DNA from: Leucobacter komagatae | Lineage (GTDB): Bacteria; Actinomycetota; Actinomycetes; Actinomycetales; Microbacteriaceae | DNA: 64,000 nucleotides | Assembly: GCF_000834055.1 (NCBI RefSeq) | Contig: NZ_JXSQ01000007.1 | Coordinates: 1 to 64,000 of the forward strand | Direction of reading: 5' to 3' | Shown: one piece after another, positions 45,545 through 53,092 of the stretch | Position numbering within the stretch: position 1 is the stretch's first letter | How the letters are laid out: each line of letters starts with the position of its first letter | Position numbers and translations under genes: made by a program | The notes under the pieces: model-generated | What the model saw: the letters and a program-made list of their open reading frames with translations, nothing else | What the model was told of the DNA's origin: nothing | Databases searched by the model: none

Positions 45545-46743
45545 GCGATGGGTCCTTTCCGCGCGTGTTTCGCAACTGATTTGGCGCGCGCTTTCGCAAC
45601 GCGATGTACCTGGTCTCTTCGATGGAATTCCGCAGCGGGGTCCGTGCCCGACTGCCACTGTTTCTTGACGAGCACGCTGACGATCGCATTGGCCGCTGCC
45701 GCAATCGGCACGGCGAACAGGGCGCCAGGAATGCCGGCAAGCAGCGTTCCCGTCGTCACCGCAAGTACGACGCCAAGGGGGTGCACGCGAACCGCGTTGC
45801 CCATCACGAGCGGCTGCAACACGTGCCCCTCAATCTGGTTCACCAGCACGACAACGCCAACCATGATGAGGGCGGTCACAGGGCCGTTGTAAACGAGCGC
45901 GATGAATGCCGCGAGGCCTCCAGTGACGATCGCACCAAGGAACGGGATGAACGAACCGAGGAAGACGAGGATCGCGATTGGCACCGGGAACGGCACGCCG
46001 AGAATCGCAGCCCCAAGGCCGATGCCGAAGGCGTCTACGAACGCCACGAAGATCTGCACCCGAACGTACTGTCCAACCGATACCCAGCCGGCGCGCCCTG
46101 AGGCGTCAAACGCCGCGTGGGCGCGCGCCGGGGCAAACCCGACGACCCAGTACCAGATGCGCTTGCCGTCGATGAGTAGGAACACGAGCGAGAAGATAGT
46201 GAGCAAGAGGCCAGCGACGAGCTGTGTTGCCGTCGTCGCGACGCCGAGCGCGCCCGTCCACAGGGTTCCCTGGTTGTCCTCGAGGAGCTTCAGGGCCTGG
46301 TCGACGAAGTCTTGCAGTTGGTCGACGGGGATCCCGAGCGTATTGTGACGCACCCACTCAAGGATTTCGTTCCACACCTCGACCGAACGCTTCGAAAAGT
46401 CACCGAACCCCTCACGGAGCTGCGTGACGATCAGCCAAATGAGCGCCCACAGCGCCGCAACAAAGACGCCGAGGGCCGCCACAATCCCGGACCACCGCGG
46501 AAGGCCCCTGCGCACAAACCACTCGACGAGCGGGTTCAGTAGCGCGGTGAGGAGGATCGCGATGAGCAGCGGGATCACAATGATCCGCACCTGCACAATG
46601 CCCCAAATCAGGCCGCCGGCAGCGACGGCAATAATAATGAGGCGCCACGACCAGGCAGCCGCAACACGCATGCCAAGGGGCAGTTCCTGCTCAGCACGTT
46701 CCGTTGGCGACGCCTGATCAGTGGTCTTGTTCGGCTCTTCCAC
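45541..46743 (-). CDS. AI-2E family transporter (second copy)
   Basis: 400 residues with about eight membrane helices and a family-typical centre (GLLLTIFSLVFLLIDGKRIW) and end (QIEGHVLQPLVMGNAVRVHP). The C-terminal tail is basic (RVAKARAKSVAKHARKG). The GTG at 46743 is chosen because TAGACT stands exactly six bases before it; the GTG at 46749 would abut the -10 box. Coupled to ilvA. Substrate unknown. Confidence 0.88.
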   Translation of the reverse strand: MEEPNKTTDQASPTERAEQELPLGMRVAAAWSWRLIIIAVAAGGLIWGIVQVRIIVIPLLIAILLTALLNPLVEWFVRRGLPRWSGIVAALGVFVAALWALIWLIVTQLREGFGDFSKRSVEVWNEILEWVRHNTLGIPVDQLQDFVDQALKLLEDNQGTLWTGALGVATTATQLVAGLLLTIFSLVFLLIDGKRIWYWVVGFAPARAHAAFDASGRAGWVSVGQYVRVQIFVAFVDAFGIGLGAAILGVPFPVPIAILVFLGSFIPFLGAIVTGGLAAFIALVYNGPVTALIMVGVVVLVNQIEGHVLQPLVMGNAVRVHPLGVVLAVTTGTLLAGIPGALFAVPIAAAANAIVSVLVKKQWQSGTDPAAEFHRRDQVHRVAKARAKSVAKHARKGPIA

Positions 46744-46755
46744 GTCCACAGTCTA
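46744..46755 (-). promoter_or_regulatory. Leaderless -10 element of the AI-2E/ilvA operon
   Basis: TAGACT, six bases (GTGGAC), then GTG at 46743. Confidence 0.55.
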
Positions 46756-46831
46756 CTGATCGGCATATGCACCTCAGTGGAAGCCTCATCAGAAAACCCG
46801 CAACGACGCCTGGAGGCAGCTCTCTATCTCG

Positions 46832-48235
46832 CTAGAGCAGCTTGCGCAGCCACTTCCGCACAAGGCCGTCTTTTGCCGCTGTAAACGGTGGCATCACCGT
46901 CGCCGCGAGCGTGTCAGGCCGCAGCGGTTTTGACAGCACTGCCTTGTCGTGGCTGAAGACCCTGAATGACAGCTCTCCGTGATAGGCGCCCATACCGCTC
47001 TCGCCGACACCACCGAACGGCAGCTCCGGAGCGGTGAGATGCATCACGGGGACACCGAACCCCAAGGCGCCCGAGCTTGTCTCACGTTCCCACCTGCGAC
47101 GCACTGCTGAGTCGTCGCTGAAGACGTAAGCCGCGAGCGGCTTCTCCCCTGCGTTCACCCAGTCAAGCGCGTCGTCAAGATCAGCGACGTCGATGAGCGG
47201 CAGGATCGGACCAAAAATCTCTTCCTGCATTACGCGGGAGTCTCGCGGCACCCCCGTAAGCACCGTCGGGTCCATATGCAGCGAGTCCGCGTCATAGCCA
47301 CCGCCAACGACCGCCGCGCCGTCGCTGAGGTAGCCAACGAGGCGATCAAACTGGGCCCGGTTCACGACCCGACCAAAATCCGGATTGTCACGCGGCGCTG
47401 ACCCGTAGAGCTCGTGTACCGCGTCAGCGAGCAGCGGAGCGAGCCGACCGAGTACCGCGGCCGTGCCGAGCACATAATCCGGTGCGACGCATGTCTGCCC
47501 CGCGTTCATGAACTTGCCCCACGCCAAGCGCTTCGCAACCTCGGTCAGCGGGACGGACTCGTCGACGTACGCAGGCGACTTCCCGCCCAGCTCCAGCGTG
47601 ACGGGCGTGAGCGTGTCAGCCGCTGCGTGGGCCACGATGCGCCCGACCTTGCCGTTTCCCGTATAGAAGATGTGGTCAAAGCGCTCACTGAGCAGCGCAG
47701 TGGTCTCCTCGACCCCACCCTCGATCACCGCGACGGCGCGCGTATCGAGCGCATCTGGGATGATCCGAGCGATGAGCCCCGCCGTCTCAGGCGCGAGCTC
47801 GCTCGGCTTGATCACTACTGCGTTCCCTGCGGCGATCGCTCCGATCACCGGGGAGAGTGCAAGCATCAGCGGATAGTTCCACGGGGCGATAACCAGGGCG
47901 ACGCCAAGAGGCTCCGGGATGATGCGCCCTGCCGCCGGCTGTAACGCAAGCGGCAAACCGACGCGGCGCGGCCGCATCCATCTCGCCAGGTTCTGCAGCG
48001 CGTGGTCGATCTCCGAGACGAGAAAGCCGATCTCGGTAAGCTGCGCCTCAGTGCCCGACTTCCCGAGATCTGCGAACAGTGCGCGCTCAAAGTCCGACCC
48101 GCGCTCGATGAGCACGTCACGCAACCGCGTGAGCTGCTCACGTCGCCACTGCTCGGGCCACGTCACTCCGTGTGCGAAGGAGTACCTGAGGCCTGCGACG
48201 ATTCCCGGGATGCGATCAACGGCAGTGAAGCTCAT
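46832..48235 (-). CDS. Aldehyde dehydrogenase (class 3-like)
   Basis: 467 residues, shorter than classical aldehyde dehydrogenases, as in the ALDH3/coniferyl aldehyde group. NAD site APWNYPLMLALSPVIGA, catalytic Glu in TLELGGKSPAYV, nucleophile Cys in NAGQTCVAPDY, and a C-terminal membrane-proximal tail (LVRKWLRKLL). ATG at 48235 lies six bases after TAGTCT. Likely clears medium- or long-chain aldehydes; the substrate is inferred. Confidence 0.92.
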   Translation of the reverse strand: MSFTAVDRIPGIVAGLRYSFAHGVTWPEQWRREQLTRLRDVLIERGSDFERALFADLGKSGTEAQLTEIGFLVSEIDHALQNLARWMRPRRVGLPLALQPAAGRIIPEPLGVALVIAPWNYPLMLALSPVIGAIAAGNAVVIKPSELAPETAGLIARIIPDALDTRAVAVIEGGVEETTALLSERFDHIFYTGNGKVGRIVAHAAADTLTPVTLELGGKSPAYVDESVPLTEVAKRLAWGKFMNAGQTCVAPDYVLGTAAVLGRLAPLLADAVHELYGSAPRDNPDFGRVVNRAQFDRLVGYLSDGAAVVGGGYDADSLHMDPTVLTGVPRDSRVMQEEIFGPILPLIDVADLDDALDWVNAGEKPLAAYVFSDDSAVRRRWERETSSGALGFGVPVMHLTAPELPFGGVGESGMGAYHGELSFRVFSHDKAVLSKPLRPDTLAATVMPPFTAAKDGLVRKWLRKLL

Positions 48236-48247
48236 CGGGCCAGACTA
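48236..48247 (-). promoter_or_regulatory. Leaderless -10 element of the aldehyde dehydrogenase gene
   Basis: TAGTCT, six bases (GGCCCG), then ATG at 48235. Confidence 0.55.
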
Positions 48248-48296
48248 GCTTGCTTGGCTGCATTTCGGGCTGGCTTGCGGCCAGCGCAACACGACC

Positions 48297-48599
48297 TTAG
48301 CCGTGGAGCGCTGGCACGATGAGGTAGATCCCGAAGAGAACAGCGATGACCGAAGCACCGAAGCACGCGCGTGCCGCGATCGTCGCCCACAGCGGCCTTC
48401 CGGCCTCTTCGTCAATGTCGTCATCCTCGTCGTCACGGTCTGGCCCGACGGGCTCGAGCGAGCCGTCAGGGCGGCGAGCCGGGCGCGGTGGCGTCGCAAG
48501 GAAGCGAATACCAAGCGAGTAGAGCGCTACTACGAACACCGCTGCGAACAGCGAGGTTCCGAATACGGTGACGAATGCCATCCAGTTCACGTCGCTCAT
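48297..48599 (-). CDS. Small membrane protein coupled to pitA
   Basis: 100 residues, two membrane segments (AFVTVFGTSLFAAVFVVALY and ACFGASVIAVLFGIYLIVP) joined by a Pro-rich then strongly acidic loop (DRDDEDDDIDEEAG). Its ATG overlaps the pitA stop by four bases. The co-translation suggests an accessory role with the phosphate transporter; no known family recognised. Confidence 0.75.
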   Translation of the reverse strand: MSDVNWMAFVTVFGTSLFAAVFVVALYSLGIRFLATPPRPARRPDGSLEPVGPDRDDEDDDIDEEAGRPLWATIAARACFGASVIAVLFGIYLIVPALHG

Positions 48600-49954
48600 T
48601 CGGTGCCTTCCTCACGCCGCTGCTGCGCGGCCTTCTTGGCGGCCTTCCGCGCAGCCTTTTCCGCGTCCCGCCGGGCCTTTTCGGCCTCACGACGGGCTTT
48701 CTCGGCCGCCCGCTTCGCTTTGTCGGAGCGGACAGCAGACTGCGCAACCGGGGTGAGCGGTGGGACGGTGCCGGTCTTCGTTGGTACCTTCTTCACCCGC
48801 CCCTTGCCCATGCGCACGGCGTAGCCCGACTCGGCAACATCAGGCACGGCAATGGCGTTGCCAGCGTCGACCTTGTTGCGGCGTGAACGCCAGAAGATGA
48901 AGAGAATAAAGCAGAGACCAAGGACGGCGTCGATGATGATGCCCCAGAACCCGATGTGGGCGATGAGCGCTGCGACTGCACCGACAATCGCAGCGGCTGG
49001 AAGCGTGAACAGCCAGCCCGAGGCGATCCGTCCAACAGTGCGCCAGCGCACGGTCGAACCCTTGCGACCAAGTCCCGAGCCGATAACCGAGCCGGAAGCG
49101 ACCTGCGTGGTCGAGAGCGCGAAGCCGAGGTGGGTCGAGGCGAGAATCGTCGCCGCTGTCGAGGTCTCGGCGGCGAAGCCCTGCGCTGGCTTAACGTCAG
49201 TGAGGCCCGCGCCGAGGGTGCGGATGATGCGCCAGCCGCCGGAGTACGTTCCGAGTGCGATCGCGATCGCACATGTGGCGATGACCCAGAAGTGCGGTCC
49301 GGTGCCGGGCGTCTGCAGGCCTGCCGCTACTAGGGTGAGCGTAATGACGCCCATGGTCTTCTGCGCGTCGTTCGTGCCGTGTGCCAGCGCGATCAGCGAG
49401 GAGGACGCGATCTGTGCGTAGCGGAAGCGACCTCGACCGTCCTTGCGCCCGTCGTGCCGTCGCGTGATTGCGTAGGCAACACGGGTCGCCGCAAACGCGA
49501 CGATGCCAGCGGTAAGGGGTGCCGCAAGCGCGGGAAGCAAAACCTTTGAGAGGAACACGCCACCGTTGATCGCGGAGAACCCCGCGCCAACAATCGCGGC
49601 GCCGATGAGGCCGCCAAAGAGCGCGTGTGAGGAGCTCGATGGGAGGCCGTACAGCCAGGTAACGAGGTTCCAGACGATAGCGCCGATCAGTCCAGCGAAG
49701 ACCATTTCGGGGCTGATGAGCACCCCGCCGTCGCCCTCGTTGATGAGGCCTCCGGAAATCGTCTTGGCCACCTCGGTTGAGAGGAAGGCACCGATGAGGT
49801 TGAGGATCGCCGCAAGTAGCACGGCGGTCTTCGGCTTGAGCGCACCGGTCGCGATGGGTGTTGCCATCGCATTGGCCGTGTCGTGAAAGCCGTTCGTGAA
49901 GTCAAAGAAGAGTGCCAGCGCGATAACTAGCAGCACGATGAGGGTGAATTCCAC
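48596..49954 (-). CDS. pitA: Inorganic phosphate transporter, PiT family
   Basis: 452 residues with about ten membrane helices and the two PiT signatures: GFHDTANAMATPIATGAL near the N-terminus and LAHGTNDAQKTMG after the central loop. The last 50 residues form an unusual Lys/Arg/Ala/Glu helix (repeats of EKARREAEKARRDAEKA). GTG at 49954 has GGAAGG upstream. A PHO-box-like direct repeat lies just upstream of a -35/-10 promoter, so PhoP activation under phosphate limitation is likely. Confidence 0.92.
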   Translation of the reverse strand: MEFTLIVLLVIALALFFDFTNGFHDTANAMATPIATGALKPKTAVLLAAILNLIGAFLSTEVAKTISGGLINEGDGGVLISPEMVFAGLIGAIVWNLVTWLYGLPSSSSHALFGGLIGAAIVGAGFSAINGGVFLSKVLLPALAAPLTAGIVAFAATRVAYAITRRHDGRKDGRGRFRYAQIASSSLIALAHGTNDAQKTMGVITLTLVAAGLQTPGTGPHFWVIATCAIAIALGTYSGGWRIIRTLGAGLTDVKPAQGFAAETSTAATILASTHLGFALSTTQVASGSVIGSGLGRKGSTVRWRTVGRIASGWLFTLPAAAIVGAVAALIAHIGFWGIIIDAVLGLCFILFIFWRSRRNKVDAGNAIAVPDVAESGYAVRMGKGRVKKVPTKTGTVPPLTPVAQSAVRSDKAKRAAEKARREAEKARRDAEKAARKAAKKAAQQRREEGTE

Positions 49955-50045
49955 CGTCGCCTTCCGGTCGGCGTTATGAGTTGATAGGTGTTCTCGCGCA
50001 CCTGTAGGCAGCCGATTCGACCGCCGTTCACGCGCACGCTATCTA

Positions 50046-50075
50046 AATGTAGGCACCTCGCCATGTCCTGGTCAA
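50046..50075 (-). promoter_or_regulatory. pitA promoter
   Basis: On the minus strand TTGACC (50075-50070), an 18-base spacer, and TACATT (50051-50046), about 90 bases before the pitA GTG. Confidence 0.6.
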
Positions 50076-50089
50076 GCTGGACTCTTGCC

Positions 50090-50111
50090 GTTCACCCTCC
50101 GTTCACTTTCG
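50090..50111. promoter_or_regulatory. PHO box (PhoP-binding direct repeats) upstream of pitA
   Basis: GTTCACCCTCC (50090-50100) and GTTCACTTTCG (50101-50111) are two adjacent 11-base repeats of the actinobacterial PHO-box type, ending 14 bases upstream of the -35 box. A further single GTTCACGCGCA lies at 50026-50036. Confidence 0.65.
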
Positions 50112-50198
50112 GATGCGCCGCTCCGGAATAGTAGTGGAACCCCGTATGTTGGTTGTGATGAGCGGTAGGCATCGTTCACAGGATCGAGGGGAGTGCTC

Positions 50199-50474
50199 AT
50201 GAGCACGGCACAGATTTCAGATTTCACGCCCGAAGCGGGGGCAATCACCATGTTCTCAACGGAATGGTGCGGGTACTGCAAGCGGCTGAAAGTGATGTTG
50301 AACGCAACGGGGATCCCGTTCACCGAAGTCGACATCGAAAACACGCCGGGCACCCCCGAGCTTGTTGAGCAGGCAAACGGCGGCAACCAGACCGTCCCGA
50401 CGGTCGTCTACCCCGACGGGACGACCGCAACGAACCCCTCGCTCAACGACGTCAAGGCAAAGCTGGGCCTCTAG
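50199..50474 (+). CDS. Mycoredoxin/glutaredoxin family protein
   Basis: 91-residue thioredoxin-fold protein: redox motif STEWCGYCKRLK (CGYC, about residues 24-27), the cis-Pro TVPTVV, and a C-terminal helix. In mycothiol organisms such proteins (mycoredoxin-1) reduce protein-mycothiol mixed disulfides. ATG at 50199 has GAGGGGAG upstream; GTG at 50193 is possible. Fits with mca in this window. Confidence 0.88.
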   Translation: MSTAQISDFTPEAGAITMFSTEWCGYCKRLKVMLNATGIPFTEVDIENTPGTPELVEQANGGNQTVPTVVYPDGTTATNPSLNDVKAKLGL

Positions 50475-50582
50475 CGACACCGCCTTCTCCGGGCGTCGTC
50501 AACAGCTCTCGGTCGGCTACGGCTGACCGATCGGGCTGTGGAGAACCTCGCGGCGCCTCCTCTAGTCAGCCAGGCTCGGTGC

Positions 50583-51658
50583 ATGTCCTCTCCGCACCCA
50601 ATGTCGTCTGTTGCAGCGCAGCTCTTGCAGTTCGCGGAGCTGCGCCGAGCCGGGAGCAGCGAGCGCGTCATCGCTGCTGCAGCGCGCTCAACAGCCCTGG
50701 TGCGTCTGCGCCACGGCTGGTACGTGCGCAAGGAGTTCTGGGAGGAGGCAACGCCCGAGGTGCGCCATCGCTCTGCGATCCTCGCCGCGCAGCTCAGTGC
50801 AGCGAGGCCGCACGTGTTTTCGCATCGCAGCGCCGCCGTGCTCCACGAACTCCCTGCGCTGTCGCAGTGGCTGCACGCTGCTGGCCGGACCCCTCGCCCG
50901 GGCACGCACGACCCGCGGAAGGTGCACGTCACCCTTCCCCAGGCTCCCGTTCCCCCTCAAGTCTCGCGATCCAACGACACCGGTCGGAGCTGTCGGACGC
51001 AGAGATCGAAACACACGACGGGCTGCGCCGCACCACCGCCGACCGCACACTCGCGGACCTCGCGCGCTCTGAGCCGTTCGCCGTTGCGCTCGCGTGCGCG
51101 GACGCGCACCTTCGCGCCACCACGCGGGTGCGCCAGCTCGTCGACGAGGAGACCCTGCACAGCTGGCGGGAACATATGCTGTCGCGGGCAGCGGGGCTGC
51201 GCGGCCGCCCTGGCAGTCGCGCCATCTACGCGCTCGGACGTCTCGCCGATCCACGCGCCGACTCCCCACTCGAGAGCCTCTCCCGGCTTCGCTTCGCCCA
51301 GCTGGGCATAAATGTCGAGCTGCAGGTGGCCGTGCGCGGGTCGCGGCGGGCTACGGCCTACCTTGATTTCGTGCTGAGGTCGCACGGAGTCTGGGGCGAA
51401 GCCGATGGCAAACAGAAGTACGTGGACGCAGGGATGCGGGGCGGTCGCAGCGCAGAAGAGATCGTGTACGCGGAGAAGCGGCGGGCGGACTGGATCGCCG
51501 GCACGACGGGGTTGCGGCTCGTGCGATGGGGCCCGGCAGAGGTAATGTCGCGCGAGCGCTTCGCGGCGCACCTTGTCGACCATGGCGTGCCAGTGCCCGG
51601 TGAGCCGAGTGCTCACTTGGGGCGGCGCCTGCGGGAGTTCCTGCGCGAGCTGCCTTAG
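50583..51658 (+). pseudogene. AbiEi-type HTH plus DUF559-like nuclease-fold protein, frameshifted
   Basis: The N-terminal part (from ATG 50583) has an AbiEi-antitoxin-like winged helix: LLQFAELRRAGSSERVIAAA, LVRLRHGWYVRKEFW, and FSHRSAAVLHELP. The frame is lost at a C5 tract (50952-50956). One extra C would join LPQAPVPP to SSLAIQRHRSEL and continue to the stop at 51658. The C-terminal half resembles DUF559/Vsr-type endonuclease folds: TAYLDFVLRSHGVWGEADGK, EKRRADWI, LRLVRWGPAEV. Such stand-alone proteins are common in Microbacteriaceae and of unproven function. Either a recent mutation or an assembly error. Confidence 0.65.
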
Positions 51659-51666
51659 CGCCGGCG

Positions 51667-51731
51667 CGCCCACGCCCACGCCCACGCCCACGCCCACGCC
51701 CACGCCCACGCCCACGCCCACGCCCACGCCC
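51667..51731. repeat. Hexanucleotide tandem repeat (CGCCCA), 10.8 copies
   Basis: Ten perfect copies plus five bases, beginning nine bases after the stop codon at 51658. On the minus strand it would encode (Gly-Val)n, with no sign of use. Confidence 0.9.
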
Positions 51732-51745
51732 TGGCGAGAGTACTA

Positions 51746-51803
51746 GGTTTCTACAGAAGTACCCGATATCTCCGCGCAGATATCGGGTACTTTCGTAGAA
51801 ACC
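51746..51803. terminator. 58-bp interrupted palindrome between convergent genes
   Basis: Outer arms GGTTTCTAC/GTAGAAACC (9 bp), a 3x3 internal loop, inner arms AGTACCCGATATCT/AGATATCGGGTACT (14 bp), and a 6-base GC loop. A bidirectional terminator is the simplest reading; its AT-rich base composition and length differ from other terminators here. Confidence 0.5.
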
Positions 51804-51812
51804 ATGTGCTTT

Positions 51813-51902
51813 GGCCGGACCCGGCGGGCCGACCGGCGGGCCGACCGGGCCGACCGGCGGGCCGACCGGCGGGCCGACGGGCCGACCAGACCGACCGGGC
51901 CG
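51813..51902. repeat. GGCCGACCGGCGG tandem array
   Basis: About eight imperfect units of 10-12 bases (GGCCGACC with GGCGG or GG spacers) run up to the pfkA stop codon. Confidence 0.8.
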
Positions 51903-51903
51903 G

Positions 51904-52938
51904 CTAGCCGAAGTTCAGGCGCACCTCGGCGTAGCGCGCCTCGGGCACTGTCTTCAGCTTCCCGACCGCGTCAGAAAGTGGCACCATTTCGATCCGGTCG
52001 CCGCGAAGGCCGGCCATCTTGCCCCAGTCGTTGGCGAGCACCGCGTCAGCACCGGCAATTCCCGACCGGGTCGCGAGCACACGGTCGAATGCCGTCGGCG
52101 AGCCGCCGCGCTGCACGTGGCCGAGCACGGTCGCCCGCGTCTCAATGCCCGTCTTCTCCTCGATGAGCGGCGCAAGGAGTTCCGCAATGCCTCCAAGGCG
52201 GGGGCGCCCGAAGCCGTCGAGCCCCTCGCGGGTGACCGCCCCGTCCGTGCCCTCGAGTGTGAACCCCTCAGCGACGACGATGAGCGCTGAACGCCCACGG
52301 TCACGAACGTTCGCGACCCAGGCGCACACCTGGTCGAGGCTCTCTGGGTACTCGGGCAGCAGCATTGCCTGGGCGCCGCCGGCCATGCCCGCGTGGAGGG
52401 CGATCCACCCGGCGTCGCGGCCCATGACCTCAAGAACCATGCACCTCCGGTGTGAGTCACCGGTGGTGCGGAGCCTATCGATCGCTTCTGCAGCGATTGA
52501 GACGGCGGTGTCGAAGCCGAAGGTGTAGTCGGTTCCGGCGAGGTCGTTGTCGATGGTTTTTGGCAGACCAATCACGTTAAAGTCAGCGTCCGCGAGAATC
52601 GACGACACTGTCTGGGTGCCGTTTCCGCCGATGAGCATGAGCCCGTCGAGCCCGTAGCCCGCCATTTTTTCGCGCAGACCTGCGAGCGCTGCTTCCGTGA
52701 CGGGAGCCTCCCACGGCGGCACGCGGCTCGTTCCGAGAAAAACACCGCCGAGCGGCGATAGCCCCCGGACGGTCGGGCGGTCGAGTTCAACGAACTCCCC
52801 CTCGTGGAAACCACGCCAGCCGTCGACAAAACCGATCATTTCGAAGCCGTGAACGTCGACGCCGCGAAGCACAGCGCCGCGGATCGCAGCATTCATGCCG
52901 GGGCTGTCGCCACCGGAGCAGAGCACACCAATTCGCAT
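51904..52938 (-). CDS. pfkA: 6-phosphofructokinase (group A, actinobacterial type)
   Basis: 344 residues, glycolytic phosphorylation of fructose 6-phosphate. Motifs: CSGGDSPGMNAAIRG, LIGGNGTQT (Gly at the position that favours ATP over pyrophosphate), LPKTIDNDLAGTDYTFGFDT, VMGRDAGWIALHAG, and VLGHVQRGGSPTAFDR. ATG at 52938 has GGGGAGC just upstream; ATG at 52947 is an alternative. Phosphoryl donor is inferred from one residue. Confidence 0.93.
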   Translation of the reverse strand: MRIGVLCSGGDSPGMNAAIRGAVLRGVDVHGFEMIGFVDGWRGFHEGEFVELDRPTVRGLSPLGGVFLGTSRVPPWEAPVTEAALAGLREKMAGYGLDGLMLIGGNGTQTVSSILADADFNVIGLPKTIDNDLAGTDYTFGFDTAVSIAAEAIDRLRTTGDSHRRCMVLEVMGRDAGWIALHAGMAGGAQAMLLPEYPESLDQVCAWVANVRDRGRSALIVVAEGFTLEGTDGAVTREGLDGFGRPRLGGIAELLAPLIEEKTGIETRATVLGHVQRGGSPTAFDRVLATRSGIAGADAVLANDWGKMAGLRGDRIEMVPLSDAVGKLKTVPEARYAEVRLNFG

Positions 52939-53092
52939 GCTCCCCATGCTAGCGCTGGCACGAATAGTACGAGCATAGGCAATCACGCCAATTTCAGGGC
53001 GCGGAAGTGCCAGCCAATGCCTGACTGGCACACCAACGTCGCATACTGCGCTCACGCAGCGCGCAAAAGCGCGCAAAAGCGCTCGGGTGCTA

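Noticed and set aside
50957-51727. Minus-strand frame starting with (Gly-Val)n
   Set aside because: Produced by reading the CGCCCA repeat backwards; the rest is antisense of the AbiEi-like gene.
51811-52290. Collagen-like Gly-Pro-Thr frame
   Set aside because: Created by the GGCCGACC array and then continues antisense to pfkA; no ribosome-binding site.
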